Of a DNA stretch of 64,000 bases, positions 28,183-35,874 are shown piece by piece. The position numbers and the translations under genes are program-made. Numbering within the stretch: position 1 is the stretch's first letter; every line of letters starts with the position of its first letter. The stretch comes from Gemmatimonadota bacterium (GTDB taxonomy: Bacteria; Gemmatimonadota; Gemmatimonadetes; Longimicrobiales; Gaopeijiaceae): contig JAJDYN010000040.1 in the NCBI GenBank assembly GCA_022825135.1, positions 96,223-160,222 on the forward strand, written 5' to 3'. Below the pieces are notes generated by a model that worked only from the letters and a program-made list of their open reading frames with translations, was not told the DNA's origin and did not search any database.

Positions 28183-28844
28183 CGTTCGCCGCTCGCGCGG
28201 GATGGGGCCCGGGCGTCCGGCTCGCCGTCCGCGACCGGACCGGTTTCTGCAGGCGTCCCCACCGAGCGGCCGCCCGCGCCCTGATAGGCGTAGCGGAAGG
28301 TCAGGCATCCGGGCTGGGCACCCGGGCAGTAGTACCCCAGCAACTGCAGCTTGGCATAACGTCCGTCCGCGGTCCGGACCGCATAGACGGCGGGGTGCGG
28401 CGTCAGGAGATGGCTCGTCCACCCGTAGGCATACCAGCGCTCGATGGCCGCGTTGACCGAGTCGCGCCGCACCGCGGTCTCCACGTAGGGTGCGTCGGGC
28501 AGCTCCGCGACCGCATCGAAGTCGGTCTCCTCCAGGCGGATGATCCCACCCTCGCCGGAAAAGCCCGGGCCTCCGTTGGCGATGATGTGGAAGCGCCGGA
28601 AGGCCAGATCCCAGTCGCGCGCCCCGGGGTCTCCCACCACCGACCCGCGCGAGAAGTCGAAGAACTGCCACGCGTCGGTCGACGTGGCGTCCACGGTGTA
28701 TTCGACGGGGCCGACCAGCGTCTCACCGGCCTCCGAGGGGTCGGGAGGAGTCGGGACGTGAGCCTCGACCACGGGCCGGTTGAACGACACGGTCACCAGC
28801 GCAATGGCCAGAACCACGATGATGCCGACCAGCACGGCCGGCAC
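28179..28844 (-). CDS. HmuY-like protein with N-terminal membrane anchor
   Basis: About 221 aa. It opens with an uncleaved-looking hydrophobic helix (AVLVGIIVVLAIALVTVSF) and continues with a beta-rich domain resembling HmuY: WQFFDFSRGSVVGD, RDWDLAFRRFHIIANGG and YAKLQLLGYYCPG. HmuY proteins of Bacteroidota bind heme outside the cell, but heme binding here is an inference. The GTG at 28844 is chosen for its GGAG site six bases upstream. It follows hemB after 20 bases, so an anchored heme or porphyrin-handling role is plausible. Confidence 0.65.
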   Translation of the reverse strand: MPAVLVGIIVVLAIALVTVSFNRPVVEAHVPTPPDPSEAGETLVGPVEYTVDATSTDAWQFFDFSRGSVVGDPGARDWDLAFRRFHIIANGGPGFSGEGGIIRLEETDFDAVAELPDAPYVETAVRRDSVNAAIERWYAYGWTSHLLTPHPAVYAVRTADGRYAKLQLLGYYCPGAQPGCLTFRYAYQGAGGRSVGTPAETGPVADGEPDARAPSRASGER

Positions 28845-28864
28845 CCGGTTCTCCGGACTGATCC

Positions 28865-29848
28865 TCAGGCGTCTTCGCGCAGCCAGCGTGCGGCCTCCAC
28901 GGCGTAGTAGGTGACGATGATGTCCGCGCCCGCCCGCTTGATCGCGCCCAGGCTCTCCAGCGCAATCGCCTTCTCGTCGATCCAGCCGCGTTCGGCCGCG
29001 GCGCGCATCATGCTGAACTCCCCGGACACCTGGTAGGCCGCGGTGGGCGCGCGGAAGGTGTCCCTGACCCGCCGGATCACGTCGAGGCACGGGCCGGCCG
29101 GCTTCACCATCACGATGTCCGCGCCCTCCTCCAGGTCCGCCTGCACCTCGCGCAGCCCCTCGTCGCTGTTGGCGGGATCCATCTGGTGGGTGCGGCGGTC
29201 GCCGTGCGAAGGCGCCGAGTGGGCCGCATCGCGAAAAGGACCGTAGAAGGCCGAGGCGTACTTGGCCGCGTACGACACGATCGGCGTCGAGCCGTGGCCC
29301 GCCTCGTCCAGGGCCGCGCGGATCACCCCCACGCGCCCGTCCAGCATGTCGCTCGGAGCCACGGCGTCCGCTCCCGCGCGGGCGTGCGAGACGGCGGCCC
29401 GGGCGAGCAGCGGCAGGGTGGCCTCCTCGTCCAGGGAGCCGTCCGCTGCAAGCACGGCGCAGTGGCCGTGGTCGGTGTACTGGCAGAGGCACACGTCGGT
29501 CCACACCAGCAGGTCGGGGTAGCGCGCCTTGAGTTCACGCACCGCCCGCGGAACCAGGCCGCCCTCCGCGTAGGCTTCGGAACCCGGCGCGTCCTTGTGG
29601 TCGGGCACGCCGAAGAGGAGCACGGCGCCCACCCCCGCGTCCACGGCCGCCCCGGCTTCCTCGACGAGCAGCCCCGGGGAGAAGCGGTATATGCCGGGCA
29701 TGCTGGGCACGGGCTGGCGCCGTCCTTCGCCCGGCACCACGAAGAGCGGATACACCAGATCGTGCACTCGGAGCACGCTCTCGCGTACGAGGCGGCGCCA
29801 GGCAGGCGACTGCCGGAGGCGGCGGAGGCGGTGCTGCGGATAGGCCAT
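28865..29848 (-). CDS. hemB: Porphobilinogen synthase HemB
   Basis: Condenses two 5-aminolevulinate molecules to porphobilinogen in heme synthesis, 327 aa. A zinc-type metal site is visible in DVCLCQYTDHGHC. The active-site lysines lie in YAAKYASAFYGPFRDA and in IVMVKPAGPCLDVI. Length and start (ATG at 29848) match the family. It sits 45 bases downstream of hemA, giving the order hemA-hemB-HmuY-like-unknown in one leftward operon. Confidence 0.95.
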   Translation of the reverse strand: MAYPQHRLRRLRQSPAWRRLVRESVLRVHDLVYPLFVVPGEGRRQPVPSMPGIYRFSPGLLVEEAGAAVDAGVGAVLLFGVPDHKDAPGSEAYAEGGLVPRAVRELKARYPDLLVWTDVCLCQYTDHGHCAVLAADGSLDEEATLPLLARAAVSHARAGADAVAPSDMLDGRVGVIRAALDEAGHGSTPIVSYAAKYASAFYGPFRDAAHSAPSHGDRRTHQMDPANSDEGLREVQADLEEGADIVMVKPAGPCLDVIRRVRDTFRAPTAAYQVSGEFSMMRAAAERGWIDEKAIALESLGAIKRAGADIIVTYYAVEAARWLREDA

Positions 29849-29893
29849 GCGTCGGGATGCCGCCTTCTGCGGGAGGGCCGTCCGTCGCGGCGT

Positions 29894-31213
29894 TCAGCCG
29901 GCGCCGTTGCCCGCGTGTTCGCCGTTGGATCCGGAAGGCTCGTCCGGCGTCAGCTGGAAGATCTCCTTGACCGCCGCCAGGCTTGACAACCCCTCGGAAG
30001 TCTCCAGATCGAGCTCGCGCAGGTGGCAGGTGGGCTGGTGCAGCAGCCGGGCCACCAGCGAGCGGGTGTAGCGTTCCAGGCGGTCGCGGTTCGCCTCGTC
30101 GAAACCGGGCAGGTGCCGGCGCACCTCCTCGTCCGCGATCCGGTAGAAGCTCTCGCGCAGCGACCGGAGCACCGGAACCACCTGCAGCGTATCGAACCAG
30201 TCGACGAAGTTCTGGAGTTCCTCCTCGACGATGCGCTCGACGTGGGGAATCTGCTTGCTCCGGCGGATCAGGTTCTCCTGGACGATGTCGCCCAGGCTGT
30301 CGAGGTCGCGCAGGAAGACGTTGGGAATGCGGCCGGCGCCGGATTCGACATCCCTGGGGTTGGCGATGTCGATGATCACCAGCGGCCTGCGACGGCGCTC
30401 GCGCATGATGGCGCAGAGAGTCGCGGCGGTGATGACCGGATTCGGGGCGGAGGTCGCCGTCACCACGACGCTGGCGCCTTTCAACGCGGCGTGAAGTTCG
30501 TCGAACGGGCGCGCGGCTCCGCCGAACTCGTCCGCGACCGCGCGCGCGCGTCCGGCGGAACGGTTGACGATGGTCAGGCTGCGGGGGCGTTTCGCGGCGA
30601 AATTGCGCGCGGCCTGAGCGCCGGTGCGTCCCGCGCCCACCACCAGCACGGCCTGGTCGGAGAGGTCGGAAAGGATGTTGGTGGCCAGTCGCACGGCGGC
30701 GAACGCCACCGACGCCGATCCCTTGCCGATGTCGGTTTCCGCGCGCGCCCGCTTCCCCGTGCGCACGGCGGATTGGAACAGCCGGGTGAGATACGGCCCG
30801 CAGGTTCCCTCCTCCGCGGCCAGCGCGTAGGCCTGGCGTACCTGTCCCAGCACCTGCGGCTCGCCGATCATGAGCGAATCGAGCCCGGCGGCCACGCGGA
30901 AGAGATGGCGAGCTCCCTCGCGCCCGCGCAGGGAGAACGTGTGACGTCCAGCGGATACGGCGTCGTTGTCCTTTACGTCGCGCAGCCTGTGGCGCATCAG
31001 TTCGGTGGCTCGAGCCGGCTCGCGCGTCCAGGCGAAGATCTCGGTCCGGGTGCAGGTGGACAGGGCCACGCTCTCGCGAATCACGCGGTCGCCGTGCGCG
31101 CCGTCGACGAGCGTTCCGAGCAGCTCGCGCGCTTCCTCGCCGGAAAGCGCCAGCCGATCCCGGGCCGCAGCCGGGGCGACCCTGTGATTGGTCCCGAATA
31201 CGAGGAGTTCCAC
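29894..31213 (-). CDS. hemA: Glutamyl-tRNA reductase HemA
   Basis: Reduces glutamyl-tRNA to glutamate-1-semialdehyde, the first step of the C5 heme pathway, 439 aa. The catalytic cysteine is in ALSTCTRTEIFAW, where threonine replaces the usual asparagine of STCNRTE. GEPQVLGQVRQAYALA and the NADPH-binding VLVVGAGRTGAQAARNF are clear. The start is GTG at 31213 with AGGGAG just upstream. hemL and the other pathway genes are elsewhere. Its promoter seems to carry a Fur-box-like palindrome. Confidence 0.94.
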   Translation of the reverse strand: MELLVFGTNHRVAPAAARDRLALSGEEARELLGTLVDGAHGDRVIRESVALSTCTRTEIFAWTREPARATELMRHRLRDVKDNDAVSAGRHTFSLRGREGARHLFRVAAGLDSLMIGEPQVLGQVRQAYALAAEEGTCGPYLTRLFQSAVRTGKRARAETDIGKGSASVAFAAVRLATNILSDLSDQAVLVVGAGRTGAQAARNFAAKRPRSLTIVNRSAGRARAVADEFGGAARPFDELHAALKGASVVVTATSAPNPVITAATLCAIMRERRRRPLVIIDIANPRDVESGAGRIPNVFLRDLDSLGDIVQENLIRRSKQIPHVERIVEEELQNFVDWFDTLQVVPVLRSLRESFYRIADEEVRRHLPGFDEANRDRLERYTRSLVARLLHQPTCHLRELDLETSEGLSSLAAVKEIFQLTPDEPSGSNGEHAGNGAG

Positions 31214-31297
31214 CGTCTCCCTGGGTTGAAGCGTCGTGCCGGGCCGATCCGTCCCGGGCAGGTTACGAGTCCGCCGTGCAAACGGGTGGGCAGAAGA

Positions 31298-31329
31298 TGA
31301 TAATAGTTATCGGTACGGCACGCCTTCAA
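31298..31329 (-). promoter_or_regulatory. hemA promoter overlapped by a Fur-box-like palindrome
   Basis: Reading toward hemA, TTGAAG (31329-31324), an 18-base spacer and TATTAT (31305-31300) form a good sigma70-like promoter. TGATAATAGTTATCG at 31298-31312 matches the 7-1-7 Fur consensus TGATAATnATTATCA at 12 of 14 defined positions and covers the -10. It is a rare AT-rich island in the 198-base gap between hemA and the divergent ferredoxin gene, so it could control both. Binding by Fur or another iron or heme regulator is an inference. Confidence 0.5.
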
Positions 31330-31411
31330 CCTTGCCCGGTTTCGCGGCCCTGGAGATGTTCAGCCGTCCGGCCGACACCGGCGAGGACTCCACATCAGCG
31401 ACGGGATCCCG

Positions 31412-31657
31412 GTGAGCGACATTCACGAGCGACGCGCAGGAGACCTTCTGATCCGGATCGACAGGGACCTCTGCGTGGGCTTCGGCGACTGCATCGAGGC
31501 TGCCGAAGCTGCCTTCGAGCTGGATGACGAGGGGATTGCGGTGTTCAGGGCGGGGATCGACGAGGTGGACCGCGAGACCCTGCTGGCCGCCTGCGACGAG
31601 TGCCCGGTGGACGCGATTTCCGTACTCGATGCCGACGGAACCCAGCTCGTGCCCTGA
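31412..31657 (+). CDS. Small single-cluster ferredoxin, probably [3Fe-4S]
   Basis: An 81 aa ferredoxin. Cluster cysteines appear as LCVGFGDC, which lacks the middle cysteine of CxxCxxC, and as CDECPVDAI near the C-terminus. That pattern suggests a [3Fe-4S] cluster like those of cytochrome P450 ferredoxins. No P450 is nearby. It opens the rightward operon with the Mrp/ParA and PCP_red genes and is a natural electron donor for the radical SAM protein or the ATPase. The start is GTG at 31412 with no strong ribosome site. Confidence 0.8.
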   Translation: MSDIHERRAGDLLIRIDRDLCVGFGDCIEAAEAAFELDDEGIAVFRAGIDEVDRETLLAACDECPVDAISVLDADGTQLVP

Positions 31658-31679
31658 CGGGCTCCGCAGTCCCGGGACC

Positions 31680-32588
31680 ATGAGAAAGATCCGCACCTAC
31701 CACGAGGTGGAATCACAGACGGGCGACCTGCTCGTGGATCAGATCAGGGGCCAGCGGCGGCGGCTCGACAGCCGGCTGGCCGGGATTCGCAACCTGGTCG
31801 CCGTCGGAAGCGGCAAGGGCGGAGTGGGCAAGAGCCTCGTGACCGCGAACCTGGCTGCCGCCCTGGCTTCGGAAGGGCACGCGGTCGGCGCGCTGGACGC
31901 GGATCTGAACGGCCCCTCGCTGGCCCGCATGCTGGGCGCGTCCGGGGAAGTGCTGGTGGATGGGGCGAATGGCGTGGTTCCGGCGCGGGCTGCCCACGGA
32001 GTCCGGGTGATGTCGATGGAGCTGCTGCAGAACGACGCCGATGCTCCGCTGCGCTGGCGTGCGCCCTCCGGTGACGGCTTTCTGTGGCAGAGTTCGATCG
32101 AGACCGGGGCGGTGCGCGAGTTCCTGTCGGACGTGGCGTGGGGCGACCTCGACTTCCTTCTGATGGACCTGCCGCCGGGTACCGACAAGATGGAGCGCGT
32201 CTTCCAGCTCCTGCCGGGACTCGAGACGCTGCTTCTGGTGACGACTCCGTCCGAGATGTCCCGCCGGGTGGTGGCCCGGGCGGCGCGCCTGGCGCGCGAG
32301 CAGGAAATCCCGACGGTAGGGCTGGTGGCGAACATGACCGAGTACGTCTGTCCGTGCTGCGGTCATACGGATCCGCTCTTTCCCGGAGACGGCGTCGCCC
32401 GCCTGGCCGCAGCCACCGGTCTGGAGATCTGGGGCCGGATCCCCTTCGATCCCCGTCTGGGCGAGGCGTCCGACCGGGGGGCTCCCGCCGTGGCCGCCAG
32501 TGAAGACTCACCGGCCGCGCGCGCCTTGCGGGCGCTGGCGAGGAGGCTCGCCGTACCCGGAGAGGCCGCGCAGGAGCAATCCCGATGA
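31680..32588 (+). CDS. Mrp/ParA-family P-loop ATPase
   Basis: A 302 aa protein of the Mrp/NBP35/ParA family. The deviant Walker A is GSGKGGVGKSLVTANLAAAL. VGALDADLNGPSLARMLG and DFLLMDLPPGTDKMERVFQL are typical of Mrp, as is CPCCGHTDPLF with the CxxC pair used to hold a bridging cluster. Family members carry or insert iron-sulfur clusters. Here it directly follows a ferredoxin and overlaps the PCP_red gene by ATGA, so it probably serves that module. Nitrogenase-like reductases (NifH, BchL) share the same fold, but their cluster motif is not seen. Confidence 0.8.
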   Translation: MRKIRTYHEVESQTGDLLVDQIRGQRRRLDSRLAGIRNLVAVGSGKGGVGKSLVTANLAAALASEGHAVGALDADLNGPSLARMLGASGEVLVDGANGVVPARAAHGVRVMSMELLQNDADAPLRWRAPSGDGFLWQSSIETGAVREFLSDVAWGDLDFLLMDLPPGTDKMERVFQLLPGLETLLLVTTPSEMSRRVVARAARLAREQEIPTVGLVANMTEYVCPCCGHTDPLFPGDGVARLAAATGLEIWGRIPFDPRLGEASDRGAPAVAASEDSPAARALRALARRLAVPGEAAQEQSR

Positions 32589-33037
32589 AGTTTCTCTGCA
32601 TCCAGTGCGATCACATCATGGCCTTCGCGGAGCGCCAGCTGCCCGGGGACGGCACCCTCGCGGCGGTGTTCGAGTGTTCCGCGTGCGGCCGCGAGATCGC
32701 GATGCTCACCAACCCCATGGAAACGCAGCTGGTGAGCAGCATGGGTATCGAGATCGGGGGCAGGACGGTGCCCGAACAGCCAATGGAGCTGGTGCGCGGC
32801 AACCTGGATGGAGGCCGCGACGACGCCTTCGTGGAGGAGGAGCCCCCCGCTCCCGCCCGCCCCGGCAGGGTCGAGTGGAGCCCGGCGGCGGTGGATCGGC
32901 TCGGCCGTGTGCCGTCCTTCGTGCGCGGCATGGTGAAGCGCATCTACACCGACTACGCCCGCGAACGGGGCATCGGCCGCATGACACCCGAGGTCATGGA
33001 CACGGCGCGCTCGGACCTGGGGCTGGAGGGAATGTGA
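32585..33037 (+). CDS. Zinc-ribbon protein with C-terminal PCP_red domain
   Basis: A 150 aa protein. The N-terminus has two CxxC pairs (FLCIQCDHI and ECSACGREI), probably a zinc ribbon or rubredoxin-like site. After a Pro-rich linker, residues from about 93 carry VEWSPAAVDRLGRVPSFVR, then GMVKRIYTDYARERGI and MTPEVMDTARSDL. This is the PCP_red domain known from the C-terminus of protochlorophyllide reductase subunit B. Two other proteins in this locus end in the same domain. It overlaps Mrp upstream and the membrane protein downstream. Function unknown. Confidence 0.75.
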   Translation: MKFLCIQCDHIMAFAERQLPGDGTLAAVFECSACGREIAMLTNPMETQLVSSMGIEIGGRTVPEQPMELVRGNLDGGRDDAFVEEEPPAPARPGRVEWSPAAVDRLGRVPSFVRGMVKRIYTDYARERGIGRMTPEVMDTARSDLGLEGM

Positions 33038-33405
33038 CCGATTCGCGCGCCCGCAAGTTCCGGCAGGCCGCCTTCTGGTACCTGCACGTCGGACTGCTCT
33101 ACGAGGCCGCCGTGGTCGCCATGTGGCGCAACGGGCTGGTCAACCCGCTCCGCGGGCCCATCGTGCTCTGGCTGCTGCTCGGGGCGGCCATCGTGGCGCT
33201 CGTCTTCTGGGGGCTCTGGTTCCGGCGCAGCGTGTGGCTGGCCCGGGGAATCTGGGCGCTGCACGCGCTGCGGCTCCCGAGCATGATCGAAGGAGCGTTC
33301 CTGCCCGGACCCGACGCCGCGCTGCCCCCGGGATTCTACCTCACGGCCATCGTCGTCATCGTCATCAACCTGTGGATGCTGGCCCGCGCCGGATGGGATC
33401 TCTGA
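33034..33405 (+). CDS. Small polytopic membrane protein
   Basis: A 123 aa protein with about four hydrophobic segments, for example YLHVGLLYEAAVVAMW, IVLWLLLGAAIVALVFWGLW and FYLTAIVVIVINLWMLARAG. No family recognised. The GTG at 33034 overlaps the PCP_red stop as GTGA and has GGAGG six bases upstream, so it is the fourth gene of the ferredoxin operon. It may anchor the operon's soluble proteins at the membrane near the oxidase, which is only a guess from position. Confidence 0.7.
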   Translation: MTDSRARKFRQAAFWYLHVGLLYEAAVVAMWRNGLVNPLRGPIVLWLLLGAAIVALVFWGLWFRRSVWLARGIWALHALRLPSMIEGAFLPGPDAALPPGFYLTAIVVIVINLWMLARAGWDL

Positions 33406-33476
33406 CCAGAGGCGGGGCGATTTCCCGGAGTGGATCAGGGCTGTTGCGCGCCGTCTCCGCACCCCCTCCGCGGCGT

Positions 33477-33506
33477 TTGACATCGATTGGCGATTTCCGG
33501 TATAAT
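33477..33506 (+). promoter_or_regulatory. Consensus sigma70 promoter for the stress-protein/oxidase operon
   Basis: TTGACA at 33477-33482 and TATAAT at 33501-33506 with an 18-base spacer: both hexamers are perfect. It would drive the universal stress protein gene at 33754 and probably the radical SAM and oxidase genes after it. Transcription would begin near 33513, leaving a leader of about 240 bases. Confidence 0.75.
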
Positions 33507-33512
33507 TTGCCC

Positions 33513-33753
33513 GGCTCCGCAGGGGCCGACACATGAGATCTGACGAGCGGGCCCGGGCGCCCGCTTATGTTATGTACGCCGACCTTTCGGCGACCGCCTT
33601 CGGGGACTTGGCCCTGCCTGACTTGCCGAACCAAGTGGACCGCTTCCAGCCCGCAGGGCCCCCTCGGACGGGCCTCCCTGCGCCTGCCGCTCCAGCGCCG
33701 CATGGCTGAACCACAAGCGCCTCGTCCCTCGAGAACCTCCAATCGAGACAGCC
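33513..33753 (+). promoter_or_regulatory. Long structured leader upstream of the stress-protein gene
   Basis: No gene is visible between the promoter and the ATG at 33754. Three foldable elements stand out. GCGGGC pairs with GCCCGC near 33547-33564. GGCCCTGC (33610-33617) pairs perfectly with GCAGGGCC (33653-33660). Inside that arm, ACTTG (33621-33625) pairs with CAAGT (33632-33636). There is no U-tract after them, so a simple terminator is unlikely. It may be a regulatory RNA leader. I recognise no riboswitch class. Confidence 0.4.
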
Positions 33754-35874
33754 ATGTACCGTGAGATCTTCGTGCCGGTGGACAACTCGCCCTGGTCGGA
33801 CTGGGCGGTGGATCGCGCCATCGAACTCGCAACCCGTTCGGACGGCCGGATCACCGGGAACCACGTGTACGCCGCACGCCTGCACGACATCCGCTTCCGC
33901 CAGCTGGAGACCGGCCTTCCCGCCCAGTTTCAGACCGAGAAAGAGATCAAGCGCCAGCGCAAGATCCACGACAAGCTGATCGAGAAGGGCCTGCAGCTCA
34001 TCTCCGACTCCTTCCTGGACCAGGTGGACCGGCGGTGCCGGGACGCCGGCGTTCCTCTCACGCGCCAGCTTCTCGAGGGCATCAACTATGAGGAGCTGGT
34101 GAGCGAGGTGAATTCGGGGGAGGGTCATCTGCCGAGCCTCATCGGCTTCGACCCCAACATCGCCTCCAGCTACGACGGGGGCGACAAGGTGCGCAGCGAC
34201 GTGCGGCTCGGCGAAGACGGGCGCATCGTCGCGGAGGACGAGGAGCACGACGAGAAGCTGGCCGGCTCGAGCGGCCGCGCCTATGACCTGATGGTGATCG
34301 GGGCGCACGGGATCGGCTATCAGCCCTACTCGCAGCTCGGCGGGGTGGTGGCGCGCGTGCTGCAGAAGGTGGAGAAGGACGCCTTCGTGGTGCGCAACGA
34401 GCGCCCGCTCGCCGGGGGCAGCTTCATGGTGTGCGTGGACGGCTCCGCGTACAGCTACAAGGCCATGCGCCTCGCCCTGGAGATGGCGTCGGAGTACGGC
34501 GCCAAGCTCTATGTGGGCTCATCCTTCGATGTCGAGTACCATCACGCGGTCTTCGGCAACATCAAGGACGTGCTTTCGGTGCAGGCTTCGAAGATCTTCA
34601 AGTTCGAGGAGCAGGAAGAGCTTCACAACAACATCATCGACAAGGGCCTGCTGAAGCTTGCGCAGGCGAACGTGAAGCGGGCGCGCATCATGGCCGAGGA
34701 GTATCCGGAGGTCGAAGTCGAGACCCAGGTGCTCATCGGCAAGCCCTTCCAGGTCATCCTGCAGTGGGCCGAGGAAGTCGACCCCGGCCTGCTCATCCTC
34801 GCGCGCCACGGAGCGCACCGCATCGAGGGCACGGACCTGGGGTCCCAGGCGCACAATCTGCTCAGGCAGTCGAACGCGAACATCCTCCTCATCGGCACCA
34901 CCGACGTTCGTCCCGAGGAGATTCCCTGGATCGAGGAAGACGGCGAGATGGGGCTCGAGTGGGCTCCGGAGGCGGAGGTCCGCATCCTGCGCGTCCCGCC
35001 CTTCGCGCTCGGCATTGCCCGCAAGGCGGTGGAGGAATACGTGCTGGAGAACTGGCGCCCGGGCGAAGACGCGTCCCGGCCCGCGGCCAACGGGTCCGGC
35101 GGGGCCAATGGGGCAGGGGCGAACGGTGCGCCGGGCGCGCGGGCCAACGGATCCAACGGCGCCGAACCCCCGGTGCTGGAGCCCGGGCGCGACACCGGCG
35201 CCACCCTGCCCATGGTGACCGCCAAATGGCTGGACGAGGCGATCGCAAAGCTCCTGCCCACCCACATGCAGCTCATCATGGGGATCGGCACGGCCGAGGA
35301 GCTCGCCCTGGCCGAGGTGAAGGCGGGAGAGGCCATGAAGCGCACAGTGGTGGAGGGCAAGGACGCCGATTCGGTGCCCGCCAGCCCGACCATCGAGGTG
35401 ACGTGCCCCTACACCGGACACGTGCATGAGCGGACGCGCACCGCCGCCGACCCGGTGGTATGGACCGAGGAAGCCTTCGACCGGCTGGGCGCGGTGCCGC
35501 TCATCGCCCGCCCCCTGGCCCGCAACACGGTGGAGCGCTTCGCCCGCGACCACGATTTCTGGCGCATCAGCACGCGGGTCATGGACGAGAACAAGCAGGC
35601 CATGATGGAGGCCGACACCTTCGACACCGACACCATGCTGGTGATGTTCCGGGAACTGCAGACCAAGCAGCTCAAGGCCGCCGCCGAGGGCGTCGACGGG
35701 CTGACCCCGGAGATGCGCAAGTTCATCGAGGAGGCCAGGGCGTCCGGCGTGACCCGCTGCCCGATCCGGGACGTGGCCGAGCAGGCGGACGACTGCCCCG
35801 TCGACTTCAAGACCGTGAGCCCCGCCGACGCGAAGGCGGCCGTCGAGCAGTTCATGCGCCGGGAAGAGGCTTGA
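33754..35874 (+). CDS. Tandem universal stress protein with two PCP_red-like segments
   Basis: A 706 aa cytoplasmic protein. Two UspA-like domains come first: EIFVPVDNSPWSDWAVDRAI with LMVIGAHGIGY at about 180-190, and FMVCVDGSAYSYKAMRLALE with GLLILARHGAHRI at about 345. A first PCP_red-like segment follows (LEWAPEAEVRILRVPPFAL, about 405-440). An Asn/Gly/Ala linker (about 445-480) leads to a second, clear one (VVWTEEAFDRLGAVPLIAR, about 568-620). The C-terminus has CPIRDVAEQADDCPVD. Its stop overlaps the radical SAM start by one base. A stress-linked tetrapyrrole role is inferred. Confidence 0.8.
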   Translation: MYREIFVPVDNSPWSDWAVDRAIELATRSDGRITGNHVYAARLHDIRFRQLETGLPAQFQTEKEIKRQRKIHDKLIEKGLQLISDSFLDQVDRRCRDAGVPLTRQLLEGINYEELVSEVNSGEGHLPSLIGFDPNIASSYDGGDKVRSDVRLGEDGRIVAEDEEHDEKLAGSSGRAYDLMVIGAHGIGYQPYSQLGGVVARVLQKVEKDAFVVRNERPLAGGSFMVCVDGSAYSYKAMRLALEMASEYGAKLYVGSSFDVEYHHAVFGNIKDVLSVQASKIFKFEEQEELHNNIIDKGLLKLAQANVKRARIMAEEYPEVEVETQVLIGKPFQVILQWAEEVDPGLLILARHGAHRIEGTDLGSQAHNLLRQSNANILLIGTTDVRPEEIPWIEEDGEMGLEWAPEAEVRILRVPPFALGIARKAVEEYVLENWRPGEDASRPAANGSGGANGAGANGAPGARANGSNGAEPPVLEPGRDTGATLPMVTAKWLDEAIAKLLPTHMQLIMGIGTAEELALAEVKAGEAMKRTVVEGKDADSVPASPTIEVTCPYTGHVHERTRTAADPVVWTEEAFDRLGAVPLIARPLARNTVERFARDHDFWRISTRVMDENKQAMMEADTFDTDTMLVMFRELQTKQLKAAAEGVDGLTPEMRKFIEEARASGVTRCPIRDVAEQADDCPVDFKTVSPADAKAAVEQFMRREEA

